DNA of 10,071 nt from Desulfitobacterium sp. (GCA_012799495.1 JAAZLD010000403.1:1-10071), one strand, 5' to 3'. Numbered from the stretch's first letter, positions 1 to 6,987 are shown. A program made the numbers and translations. The notes: generated from the letters alone by a model not told the origin.

Positions 1-613
1 CACCACTTGCCAAAGCTTTTTCCCATTGCAAGTAATCTAAATGAGAAGTCTTTCCTTCTTCATCGAAGGTACGATAGGCTAAAGCAGTATCTACTCCCTG
101 TGGAGGCTTTACGATGACAAAATAGAGTTTTGGTGCTTTTGGTAACTTTCTCAAACGTTCTCCTACTCCTGCCGCCCACTGAGTTCCTCCTCTTAAGCAA
201 AAAGCCACATCCGCTCCTAACTCACTGGCAAACTTCTCTAATTCCTCAATAGTATAGGGGTTCCCTAGCAAATTATTTAATCCAAGCAGAGTAGCTGCTG
301 CATCAGCACTACCCCCTCCTAGTCCTCCTTGGACTGGAATAGCTTTTTGGATCTCTATTTTGACTCCTTGAGATGTATTCAAATCTCGAAAAAAACGTTG
401 AGCTGCTTTAAATGCCAAATTTTCCGGTCCGCTAAATTCACCACAATAGCATTCAATCTCTTCCCTTTGTAAGGTAAGACGGACAAAATCATAAATACCA
501 ATAGATTGCATAATACTTTCGAGCTCATGATAACCATCCTCACGTCTTCCTGTTATAGCAAGAGCAAGATTTATTTTGGCATAAGCGAACAATTCTAAAT
601 GACTCTGACTCAT
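1..613 (-). CDS. ispE: 4-diphosphocytidyl-2-C-methyl-D-erythritol kinase IspE, 3' end cut by window edge
   Basis: IspE is a cytosolic GHMP-superfamily kinase that uses ATP to phosphorylate the 2-hydroxyl of CDP-methylerythritol in the MEP route to isoprenoid precursors. The visible 204 residues start with the substrate-binding AYAKINLAL motif (about 10-18, with Lys13 as the expected catalytic lysine). The glycine-rich ATP loop PVQGGLGGGSADAAA follows at about 93-107, then GADVAFCL at 133-140 containing the expected catalytic Asp135. Family members are about 280-300 residues long, so roughly 85 C-terminal residues lie beyond base 1. The ATG at 613 is chosen because AAGGGA lies a few bases upstream and the protein begins just before the conserved motif. 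It is transcribed away from the upstream cyanophycin operon and separated from it by a terminator. In Bacillus-type genomes ispE also lies a short distance from yabG, so the neighbourhood is partly conserved. Confidence 0.95.
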   Translation of the reverse strand, partial: MSQSHLELFAYAKINLALAITGRREDGYHELESIMQSIGIYDFVRLTLQREEIECYCGEFSGPENLAFKAAQRFFRDLNTSQGVKIEIQKAIPVQGGLGGGSADAAATLLGLNNLLGNPYTIEELEKFASELGADVAFCLRGGTQWAAGVGERLRKLPKAPKLYFVIVKPPQGVDTALAYRTFDEEGKTSHLDYLQWEKALASG

Positions 614-653
614 TATATAATCCCTTCCGAACGTTCGAGTTATATTTTTACTT

Positions 654-682
654 ATTATACACTATCCGTCTTCTTCCATCTA
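654..682 (-). promoter_or_regulatory. Candidate sigma-A promoter of ispE
   Basis: On the minus strand a perfect TATAAT (659 to 654) lies about 40 bases before the ispE start. A 17-base spacer leads back to a weak -35, TAGATG (682 to 677, three of six consensus bases). The leader between this promoter and the ribosome binding site contains the perfect 10-bp palindrome CGAACGTTCG (628-637). The -10 is convincing; the -35 is not. Confidence 0.4.
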
Positions 683-743
683 GTATATCCCATATATCTG
701 TACTAAATTTCCTAAAGACTTTGATTTTTTGCCCTCCTAATAA

Positions 744-773
744 AAAAATAGACATGCTTTCATGTCTATTTTT
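744..773 (-). terminator. Rho-independent terminator of the cphBA operon, possibly bidirectional
   Basis: A perfect 13-bp inverted repeat (AAAAATAGACATG at 744-756 and its complement at 761-773) encloses a 4-base loop. On the minus strand it is followed by an uninterrupted T run, about 60 bases after the cphA stop codon at 832. The flanking A/T tracts on both sides would let it work in either direction, although no plus-strand gene ends into it. Confidence 0.9.
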
Positions 774-831
774 ACATTCTTAGATTCCTATGCATTAGAG
801 TGAACTTTCATCACATTTTATTACTTCTATA

Positions 832-3474
832 TTAGAGAGCTTTCATCTTAGCTGTTAGAGGAACCCCTTCCTCTTGTTTCTTAAGGCGTAATTTTAACTC
901 TTCTTCGATAGGCTCTAAATGTTCATAGAACATAACAAAGATTTCTCCTGGCTTACATGTATCTAAACCATGACAAAAGGCTTCTCGATCAGATAAAACT
1001 ACTGATATTTTACGAGGATCCATACCTGCTTTAATTACCTCTTCTAATAAGATATTGGCTACTTCCCCCCTTTGCCGACCTCGCAAATCTCTATCTTCCC
1101 GCAAAATCAAGCGATTAAATCCCTTAGCCGCCACCCTAGCTACTTCTCTGATGGTTTCATCAGGGCGATCCCCAGGCACAGTGATACACCCTACTAAGGC
1201 AGAAGGTTTAAACTTCCGTAATGTATCAGCGATAGCTTTAATACCTGCTGCATTATGGCCATAATCAATAAATGTCTGAACCCCTCCGATTAAATAGGAG
1301 TTTAAGCGGCCCCGATTCCAAGTAGAGTCCGAAGTAAACTTTCCTAAAGATGTTCGGATATTTTCTGGTTTTAAGCCTAAAGCCCAGCCTACGGCAATAG
1401 CTGATAATGCGTTTTGGAGATTATGACGAGCTTTACCATTTAAAGTAATTGGTAAATCTTTAACAGCACAGATTTTATGAGCTTGATCCCCTTGACAAAG
1501 GAGGATGTTTCCCCGCCGCGCAAAAATGGCTACACCACCTAAAGCGAGATGTTTGCGAATAGTTAGGTTATCTTTTTCTACACTAAAGAAAATTACCTTC
1601 CCTTTGGTTTTACTAGCGATAGAAGATACCATTGGGTCATCACCATTAAGGATTACATAGCTATGAGGACGCACCACTTCTGCAATTAAACTTTTAACAT
1701 GGGCTATATCCTCTAAACTCTCAATACCGTACTGTCCTAAATGATCATTAGCTATATTTGTTATTACAGCAACATCGGCATAATCGTACCCTAAGCCGGC
1801 TCGCAAAATTCCACCCCGGGCCGTTTCCAATACTGCTACCTGTACGTCAGGATGACGTAATACTATTTGGGCACTCTCAGGGCCAGTAGTATCTCCTTTA
1901 ACTAATAGCTTCCCACCTACATAAATACCATCTGTAGAAGACATACCTACCAGCAAGTTCTGATCCAAGAGCATTTTGTTAATCATGCGAGTGGTAGTAG
2001 TCTTGCCATTAGTACCGGTGATAGAAACTATGGGTATGCGACCATTACCAGAGGGCATAACATAATCCACAATCATTTCTCCTACATCAAGAGACTCCCC
2101 TTGGCTAGGGGATTGGTGCATACGTAAACCTGGTGCTGCATTAACTTCGATAACTGCACCATCCTGCTCCATATAGGATTTTTGAATATCTTCTATAACC
2201 AGATCCACTCCAGCTATATCTAAGCCCACGATACGGGCGGCATACTCAGCTAAAGCTTTATTATCTGGATGTACTTCTTTAGTCACATCTATAGAAGTGC
2301 CACCAGTACTTAAGTTAGCACTATCTCGAAGATAAACTATTTCCTCCTCTTTTGGAATATAGGAGAGGGTTAACTCTTTCTGCTTTAATGTCATCAAAAC
2401 TACCGGATCTATTTTTATTTTGGAAAGGGGTTTCTCATGATCATCCCCTCTCTCTGGATCCAGGTTGATCTTATGTACCAAATCTTGAATATTAGATTGA
2501 CCATCTCCTACCACATGGGCAGGTATCCGCTCAGATCCTGCCACCATGGTACCATTAACCACTAGGAGACGATAGTTTTTTCCTTCAATATATTCCTCTA
2601 TTAAAACATCCTCACCATAAGTCTGAGCAACTCTAAAGGCTGAGCGAACTTCCTTTTCGTTTTGCAACTTAAGGGTAACTCCCTTGCCCTGGTTACCATT
2701 GTAGGGCTTAATAACTACTGGTTGAGCAAGATCACGAAATCTTGCCACTGCCTCCTCTTCTGTACTAACAAGATAACCAAAAGGTACGGGAACTCCTCCT
2801 TCATGGAGTAGTTTCTTAGTGAGGCTTTTGTCACAAGCAATATCTACCCCTATGCAGCTTGTTCTATCACTCATGGCTGCTTGTACTCTTCTCTGATTGC
2901 GACCATAGCCAAGTTGAAGCAAACTACTATCATTAAGGCGTATTACAGGAATATCTCTTTTGCCAGCTGCTTCTATAATAGCTTTTGTGGATGTTCCTAG
3001 ACTATGCTTCTTAATCTCATTTTTGATAGCTTCTAGTGACTTTGTGACATCAGGTTCTTCTCCCTGTAGGAGATCCTCTACCAAGGCGTAGCCTTGATAG
3101 AATCCTTCAATTCCTCCTTCTAAAGAATCGTAATTAAAGATTATTTCATAATGACCTGGTTTCTCTGGTAAAGAAAGGGTTTTTCCATAGGGAATATTTT
3201 GACCTGCTAGCGTAAGGAGCTCAATAGTCACATGTTCGATTATATGTCCTACTAATGTTCCCTCTTTTAAGCGCTCTACAAATCCCCCAGGTTTTCCCCG
3301 GGAACAATAATGTTCTGCTAAAGTGGGCAAACATTCTAATAACCGATTATTAAAGTCACCTAAGGTGTCACTTGTTCTTTCTTTCCACTCCTGGAGATCC
3401 ACAACAGCCCTAATGACTGGCCGGTAACTATAGACATTGGCTCCTGGGATCCCCTGGATAGATTTTATCTCCAT
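832..3474 (-). CDS. cphA: Cyanophycin synthetase
   Basis: CphA makes multi-L-arginyl-poly-L-aspartate without a ribosome, adding aspartate to the backbone and arginine to the side chains at the cost of ATP. All three expected modules are visible in 880 residues, the normal family length. There is an N-terminal domain (about 1-160) and an ATP-grasp domain (about 210-475) with VVIKPYNGNQGKGV at 253-266 and VIEVNAAPGLRMH at 441-453. A Mur-ligase-like domain follows from about 480, with the P-loop GTNGKTTTT at 487-495, ETARGGILRAGLG at 550-562, NIANDHLGQYG at 573-583 and DYGHNAAG at 738-745. The stretch before GRLN reads STWNRGRLN, where many Mur-type domains have PGR. The ATG at 3474 follows a strong GAAGGAGG. 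It lies 139 bp downstream of cphB on the same strand with no convincing terminator between, so the two are probably cotranscribed. The operon ends at the hairpin at 744-773. Confidence 0.96.
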   Translation of the reverse strand: MEIKSIQGIPGANVYSYRPVIRAVVDLQEWKERTSDTLGDFNNRLLECLPTLAEHYCSRGKPGGFVERLKEGTLVGHIIEHVTIELLTLAGQNIPYGKTLSLPEKPGHYEIIFNYDSLEGGIEGFYQGYALVEDLLQGEEPDVTKSLEAIKNEIKKHSLGTSTKAIIEAAGKRDIPVIRLNDSSLLQLGYGRNQRRVQAAMSDRTSCIGVDIACDKSLTKKLLHEGGVPVPFGYLVSTEEEAVARFRDLAQPVVIKPYNGNQGKGVTLKLQNEKEVRSAFRVAQTYGEDVLIEEYIEGKNYRLLVVNGTMVAGSERIPAHVVGDGQSNIQDLVHKINLDPERGDDHEKPLSKIKIDPVVLMTLKQKELTLSYIPKEEEIVYLRDSANLSTGGTSIDVTKEVHPDNKALAEYAARIVGLDIAGVDLVIEDIQKSYMEQDGAVIEVNAAPGLRMHQSPSQGESLDVGEMIVDYVMPSGNGRIPIVSITGTNGKTTTTRMINKMLLDQNLLVGMSSTDGIYVGGKLLVKGDTTGPESAQIVLRHPDVQVAVLETARGGILRAGLGYDYADVAVITNIANDHLGQYGIESLEDIAHVKSLIAEVVRPHSYVILNGDDPMVSSIASKTKGKVIFFSVEKDNLTIRKHLALGGVAIFARRGNILLCQGDQAHKICAVKDLPITLNGKARHNLQNALSAIAVGWALGLKPENIRTSLGKFTSDSTWNRGRLNSYLIGGVQTFIDYGHNAAGIKAIADTLRKFKPSALVGCITVPGDRPDETIREVARVAAKGFNRLILREDRDLRGRQRGEVANILLEEVIKAGMDPRKISVVLSDREAFCHGLDTCKPGEIFVMFYEHLEPIEEELKLRLKKQEEGVPLTAKMKAL

Positions 3475-3613
3475 TGTTTTATTTGTCCTCCTTCAAAGCC
3501 CGAGAAAAGTACACCTTTTCTATTTTTACCTTTTTTCCCTACAATATTCCCATTTTCTTTAATTTCCCATATATTAGGGAGGCAAAAGCCATAGAAACTT
3601 ACTTTTTCGGTAC
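3475..3613 (-). other. cphB-cphA intergenic spacer with small hairpin before the cphA ribosome binding site
   Basis: On the minus strand this 139-bp spacer is purine-rich. It carries a 7-bp A/T-rich hairpin (AGAAAAG at 3503-3509 with CTTTTCT at 3515-3521, 5-base loop) a short distance before the cphA GAAGGAGG. No T tract follows, so it is not a standard terminator. It may tune cphA translation or mRNA processing, but this is inference. The only ATG-led frame seen is 17 codons long and lacks a ribosome binding site. Confidence 0.4.
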
Positions 3614-4441
3614 TTATAATGAAGTCCGGACCTCTGCTGTATCCATTTTAGTAATTCGTCTCTTTAGATCAAAGCAATAACCATCTGGCAAGACATGGAT
3701 TTGTACTGGAGTAAGGAGCAAGCTCTGCCCCGGTGATATTTCCGATACATTAGTAGCAATAGTGGAAGAAGCGTCTACTACCGTTACTGTCTGACTGCCT
3801 ACTACCGTAAAATTTCCATTAGCATAAACTAAGATAGAAGTATCCTCATCGATCCCTATACCTAATACATAAGGGTTTTGGGCAACTGCAGTAAGTAATC
3901 TCCCAATACGCCCCCTTTGAGCAAAGTGTTGATCTACTACTACCGAATTTAAAAGACCTAACCCTGGAGCCATAGCTAAAGCATCTTTCTTGGGAGTGCC
4001 CCCTTCTCCTCCTATAATCATCGTGTCTGACATAACAGAAGCCCCCGCACTGGTACCGGCTATGATGACCCCTCTTTCATATAGCTGGTGGAGAGTTCGA
4101 CCTAATCTAGTTCCACCTAAAATTCCCGTAATGCGCAACTGATCTCCACCGGTAAAGAAAATTCCTGTAGCCCTTTCCATTCTTTCGCAAAGATCTTTAC
4201 AATTAGCGGAAACTCTTTCTCCTATATCTAGAATCTCAACTTCTCCAGCTTCGAAATCGTAAAAGAGGTTTTTGTATTCATCACCTACTTGTTGGGGTTC
4301 TTCCGTAGCAGCTGTTAAAATCATGATCCTACTCTTCTTGCCGCCTGCTTCCTGGACAAATCTCTTTAGGATCTTACATTCCCCTTTTTTATCTTCGGCA
4401 CCGCCTATGATCAATAATCTTCCTACTACATAATCATTCAT
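3614..4441 (-). CDS. cphB: Cyanophycinase
   Basis: CphB is an exopeptidase of the S51 serine-peptidase family that cuts cyanophycin into beta-Asp-Arg dipeptides. The 275-residue length is typical of the intracellular form, and there is no signal peptide, which fits recycling of an internal store rather than scavenging. Visible motifs are the N-terminal RLLIIGGAEDKKG (8-20), FFTGGDQLR (95-103), the nucleophile elbow AGTSAGAS (128-135, nucleophile Ser131), DQHFAQRGRIGRL (170-182, His172) and GIGIDEDTS (194-202). The ATG at 4441 is preceded by AAGGAGGAAT at ideal spacing. It is the first gene of a two-gene unit with cphA, an arrangement known from several cyanophycin-producing bacteria. It is divergent from the L,D-transpeptidase gene across 119 bp. 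Confidence 0.95.
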   Translation of the reverse strand: MNDYVVGRLLIIGGAEDKKGECKILKRFVQEAGGKKSRIMILTAATEEPQQVGDEYKNLFYDFEAGEVEILDIGERVSANCKDLCERMERATGIFFTGGDQLRITGILGGTRLGRTLHQLYERGVIIAGTSAGASVMSDTMIIGGEGGTPKKDALAMAPGLGLLNSVVVDQHFAQRGRIGRLLTAVAQNPYVLGIGIDEDTSILVYANGNFTVVGSQTVTVVDASSTIATNVSEISPGQSLLLTPVQIHVLPDGYCFDLKRRITKMDTAEVRTSL

Positions 4442-4450
4442 ACTATTCCT

Positions 4451-4522
4451 CCTTATGAGTTATTTTCCGCCATTTTCAACCTAGATTATTCAGATATAAC
4501 CTTTAAATTTTTAACTCATAGG
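4451..4522. promoter_or_regulatory. Inverted repeat in the cphB/L,D-transpeptidase divergent region (candidate operator)
   Basis: The 119-bp space between the divergent starts contains ATGAGTTA (4455-4462) and its exact complement TAACTCAT (4512-4519), with partial extension of the symmetry to CC/GG at the outer edges. The right copy precedes a possible plus-strand -10 (TAATAT at 4524-4529). The left copy overlaps the bases just upstream of the cphB ribosome binding site. An operator shared by the two genes is possible; chance similarity in AT-rich DNA is also possible. Confidence 0.3.
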
Positions 4523-4560
4523 CTAATATTGAAGTTAGAGTAGGAAAAAGGGGGATTTAG

Positions 4561-4908
4561 ATGGATACCCAGTCCCAAAGAAAAATCTATATTTATCGTT
4601 CTGCTCGTCTTTTAGCTCTCTATGAGGAAAATACTCTTATAGGTCATTACCCAATTGCCGTAGGAAAAGCCTCAACCCCCACACCCTTAGGTCACTATAC
4701 TATTGCCGTAAAAATAATGTACCCCGGAGGAGCCTATGGTTCTCGCTGGCTAGGTCTTTCTCTCCCGGAATACGGGATTCATGGAACTAATAACCCTGCC
4801 AGTATTGGCACCCAGGCTTCTCTAGGGTGTATCAGAATGCATAATCAAGATATAGAAGCTTTATATGATCAGGTAGGAATAGGGACTCCTGTAATTATTG
4901 TTGAATAG
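4561..4908 (+). CDS. Stand-alone L,D-transpeptidase catalytic domain protein (YkuD family)
   Basis: YkuD-domain enzymes form 3-3 cross-links in peptidoglycan or attach proteins to it, using a catalytic cysteine. The 115 residues are almost exactly one YkuD domain. GKASTPTPLGHYTI (35-48) is typical of the fold's substrate groove, YGIHGTNNPASIG (71-83) supplies the conserved His74, and SLGCIRMHNQD (87-97) carries the nucleophile Cys90. There is no signal peptide, membrane anchor, LysM or peptidoglycan-binding domain, which is unusual for an enzyme whose substrate is outside the membrane. The ATG at 4561 follows AAGGGGGA, and no in-frame start with an added leader is evident in the 119 bp upstream. 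It converges on yabG. A role in spore cortex or mother-cell-side envelope work is attractive given yabG, but it is inference. Confidence 0.9.
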   Translation: MDTQSQRKIYIYRSARLLALYEENTLIGHYPIAVGKASTPTPLGHYTIAVKIMYPGGAYGSRWLGLSLPEYGIHGTNNPASIGTQASLGCIRMHNQDIEALYDQVGIGTPVIIVE

Positions 4909-4945
4909 TCTATCGACCCTGATATAAGGGGTTCCATTAAAGAAG

Positions 4946-5120
4946 TAGCTTATTATACAACGTTCACTCATCGCTCCAGGCTAGGGAACTCGTTTTCGTA
5001 GCAGCGAAGCCAAACCTTAGGGTAGTACCTGAAGTGAACCACTGGCTTCGCTAATGCTACGAAACCTTCGTTCCCTTGACGCCTTCTCGCGAAAATCGTT
5101 CACTTTTGTATAATAAGCTA
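4946..5120. mobile_element. MITE-like palindromic element with 15-bp perfect terminal inverted repeats
   Basis: TAGCTTATTATACAA (4946-4960) is matched exactly by its reverse complement at 5106-5120, giving a 175-bp element. Inside, further arms pair: GGGAAC (4984-4989) with GTTCCC (5070-5075), and TTTCGTAGCA plus GCGAAGCCA (4994-5012) with their complement at 5043-5064, where the right arm has three extra bases (TAA). CGTTCACT follows the left end (4961-4968) and recurs as a direct copy at 5097-5104. If the outermost TA on each side is a target duplication, the true terminal repeats are 13 bp and the pattern fits IS630/Tc1-mariner-type insertion. There is no transposase and no credible coding frame. 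It sits between the convergent 3' ends of the L,D-transpeptidase gene and yabG, where its RNA could fold into a long hairpin and help end transcription from either side. Confidence 0.7.
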
Positions 5121-5158
5121 TATGATCCAAAGCCTCTACAAAGCAATAGCTCTCTGCT

Positions 5159-5992
5159 TTAATACGGACTCCGAGGATACCCACGGCGGAGTTGCCCACG
5201 GGTTTCTATTCCACCTACTCCATCAGTTCCAGTAACAGTATGGCGGATAATATCTTTTAAAGAAACCATACGATCTATGGGGGTATAGGCTATTCTTTCC
5301 ACAATAAACACCGGGTCAAAAGCATGAATTAAGGTCCGTTTAGGAGAGGAAGCAAAGTTGGCCCCGGCAGCAATTATAGCTTCATAATTGGACTGACAGG
5401 CTCCTGCAAATATCACTAAAGCATCCCGGTTAGGCTGAAAGCGCCGTGCTTCATGAACTGATTGAACAAAAAAGCGTGAACTTCGATAACTATCAAGACT
5501 TTTAAAATCCTTTTTTCCTTTGAGAAAACCATCATGTCCTGTCAATACCAAAATATCTGTAGGGTTTTCTCGGAGAATTCGGTATATCTGTTTTGGCTGT
5601 TCCTTTTCTGAGATGCAAATACCTTTCGCCTCTAACCCTAACTGTTGGTATGTCTTAATACATTGGGTCAGATACTCTTCATCTCCATCTAGATGGAGGA
5701 GTCTGCCTGGTATCTCATAATATTCGTCCTCACTTTCTTCAATAACTTTACGCTGATTCACAACTACTTTTAATTTGTTATAAATATCCCTATAATCTTC
5801 CCTTTGATAATGGGCAACTTCTGCTGGATTTTTCAAAACCAAATCCTGGAGTGGTGCATCGGCTATCAAACGCAAATTTATTCCTTTTAAGATAGCAATT
5901 CGTTCTCCCCGGATAGAATAGATTTGCTCTATACGAAAAAATAAGTCTTGTTTATGGGAACGTCTAGCTACAATATCACCGACTTTTAACAT
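5159..5992 (-). CDS. yabG: Sporulation-specific cysteine protease YabG
   Basis: YabG is a peptidase made in the mother cell during spore formation. It trims spore coat proteins and, in Clostridioides difficile, processes germination proteins. The 277-residue length fits the family. Conserved family segments are the N-terminal VGDIVARRSHKQDLFFRI (4-21), LHLDGDEEYL (99-108), LVLTGHDGF (148-156, His153) and VIFAGACQSNYEAI (193-206, Cys199), followed by FASSPKRTLIHAFDPV (213-228). His153 and Cys199 are the expected catalytic pair. The ATG at 5992 follows AGAAGGAGGGG. The stop codon overlaps a small hairpin (AAAGCA 5140-5145 with TGCTTT 5155-5160) that lacks a T tract; the MITE-like element lies just beyond. 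The gene marks the organism as an endospore former and is divergent from the glycosyltransferase gene. Confidence 0.95.
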   Translation of the reverse strand: MLKVGDIVARRSHKQDLFFRIEQIYSIRGERIAILKGINLRLIADAPLQDLVLKNPAEVAHYQREDYRDIYNKLKVVVNQRKVIEESEDEYYEIPGRLLHLDGDEEYLTQCIKTYQQLGLEAKGICISEKEQPKQIYRILRENPTDILVLTGHDGFLKGKKDFKSLDSYRSSRFFVQSVHEARRFQPNRDALVIFAGACQSNYEAIIAAGANFASSPKRTLIHAFDPVFIVERIAYTPIDRMVSLKDIIRHTVTGTDGVGGIETRGQLRRGYPRSPY

Positions 5993-6020
5993 TATTTCCC
6001 CTCCTTCTAGCTTTTCACTA

Positions 6021-6029
6021 TATCTTATG
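6021..6029 (-). promoter_or_regulatory. Candidate sporulation-sigma (SigK-like) -10 element for yabG
   Basis: On the minus strand CATAAGATA matches the SigK -10 form CATA-N3-TA and would start transcription roughly 20 bases before the yabG ATG. Bacillus subtilis yabG is transcribed by SigK in the mother cell. No AC is found at the expected -35 distance, so only half of the promoter is supported. Confidence 0.35.
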
Positions 6030-6090
6030 ACGAAAGAGGGGAAAGGGCATATAAATAATTTTAAAGAAAGCTTTCCGAGGAGGGGAGGGC

Positions 6091-6885
6091 ATGTATGATA
6101 TAGTAATTCCAGCCAAAAACGAAGAGAAAAGCATCCTTACCGTATTGGCCACCGTATCACAGCTCCCCTTACGCCATGTTATTATCGTGATAAATGGCTG
6201 TACGGACAAAACTCTTGACTTAGTCCGCTCTGTTCCCGATAAACGAATTCACACCATCTATTTTACTGAGGCTTTAGGGATAGATATTCCCCGGGCTATA
6301 GGAGCCCTTTACGCCCGCTTCTGTAACACAAAAGGAGTTCTTTTTTTAGATGGAGATATGGCAGGCAATATTTTAGGAGATCTAATAAAATTACAGAATG
6401 CTTTAGAGGAAGGAACAGATATGGCCTTAACAAACTGTTACCCCTATATTACCCATCGGGCAAAACTAGCTAAACTTGTTCTTCGCTATCGAGGTAATCT
6501 AAATAAAGAATTGGGATATTTTCAGGTATTAGGTAACGCAACTCCTACCCATGGCCCACACGCCTTGTCAGCAAAGGCATTAGCCCTTATTCCCCCTGAA
6601 GCCATCGCTATTCCACCTTTATCCCTAGTCTATGCGAAAAAAAATAACCTAAAGGTTTCTGTTGCTACATCTATTCCCCATCAAGATTTAAAATCTCCTC
6701 GCAAACACCGCCGTCACGCTCGCCTCATTGCTGAAACCATTATCGGAGATTGTGTCATGGGTCTGACTCTAGCTCACAATGAAGAAATTAGTCGTTCTCT
6801 AGGAAAACACTCAATGCTGGGCTACCATCCTGAACGCCGTTTTGATATTTTAGAACACTGGGCCAAGAGTTTATCCCCTTCCTAA
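6091..6885 (+). CDS. Family 2-type glycosyltransferase, acceptor unknown
   Basis: This is a soluble GT-A fold protein expected to move a sugar from a nucleotide-sugar donor. The start MYDIVIPAKNEEKSI (1-15) is the classic first strand and loop of GT2 enzymes. NGCTDKT (35-41) corresponds to the usual NGSTDxT, and LFLDGDM (84-90) gives the metal-binding DxD. GNATPTHGPHALS (148-160) may be the acceptor-side loop. There are no membrane segments or signal peptide in 264 residues. The ATG at 6091 directly follows GAGGAGGGGAGGG. The gene is divergent from yabG with only 98 bp between starts, so a shared sporulation-time control is possible, and spore coat glycosylation is one conceivable job. Nothing in the protein identifies the sugar or acceptor. 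The coding region is followed by a promoter and terminator-like hairpin, so it may be a single-gene transcript. Confidence 0.85.
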   Translation: MYDIVIPAKNEEKSILTVLATVSQLPLRHVIIVINGCTDKTLDLVRSVPDKRIHTIYFTEALGIDIPRAIGALYARFCNTKGVLFLDGDMAGNILGDLIKLQNALEEGTDMALTNCYPYITHRAKLAKLVLRYRGNLNKELGYFQVLGNATPTHGPHALSAKALALIPPEAIAIPPLSLVYAKKNNLKVSVATSIPHQDLKSPRKHRRHARLIAETIIGDCVMGLTLAHNEEISRSLGKHSMLGYHPERRFDILEHWAKSLSPS

Positions 6886-6892
6886 TCCTTTG

Positions 6893-6949
6893 TTAACCAC
6901 TATTTATCTATGGTTAATCCTTGGTCAACCTTTTGCAACCTGCTATAAT
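6893..6949 (+). promoter_or_regulatory. Promoter of the DUF1624-type membrane protein gene with upstream dyad
   Basis: TTGGTC (6921-6926), a 17-base spacer and a perfect TATAAT (6944-6949) form a sigma-A type promoter. Just upstream lies a perfect 7-bp dyad, TTAACCA (6893-6899) and TGGTTAA (6911-6917). Related GGTTAA, GGTCAACC and GCAACC motifs continue through the -35 region, as an operator might. The -35 matches consensus at only three of six bases. Confidence 0.55.
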
Positions 6950-6987
6950 AAAATCAGCCTGTCCTCTTAGAGGCAGGCTGATTTTTT
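6950..6987 (+). terminator. Rho-independent terminator hairpin overlapping the downstream promoter's start region
   Basis: AAAATCAGCCTG (6950-6961) pairs with 6974-6985. After one bulged T (6962), CCTC pairs with GAGG (6963-6966 with 6970-6973) around a TTA loop. Six T residues (6982-6987) follow the GC-rich part. It lies about 65 bases after the glycosyltransferase stop codon and is a strong terminator for it. It also begins immediately after a -10 box, so transcripts from that promoter would start inside the left arm. Confidence 0.85.

Noticed and set aside
628..637. CGAACGTTCG palindrome in the ispE leader as a LexA box
   Set aside because: The Gram-positive LexA site has CGAAC and GTTCG half-sites separated by four bases; here they abut, and ispE is not a DNA-damage gene. 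It is left as an unexplained short palindrome.
3474..3680. A 68-codon plus-strand open frame across the cphA-cphB spacer
   Set aside because: It starts at the complement of the cphA start region, has no ribosome binding site, and its hydrophobic, Phe-rich translation simply reflects the pyrimidine-rich strand.
5140..5160. AAAGCA/TGCTTT hairpin at the yabG stop codon as a terminator
   Set aside because: The stem has only six pairs and no T run follows on the minus strand. The adjacent long palindrome is a better candidate for stopping transcription.
5017..5199. A 60-codon minus-strand open frame overlapping the MITE-like element and the yabG 3' end
   Set aside because: It runs through the inverted repeats and overlaps yabG in another frame, with no ribosome binding site or recognisable domain. 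It is best explained as a by-product of the palindromic element.
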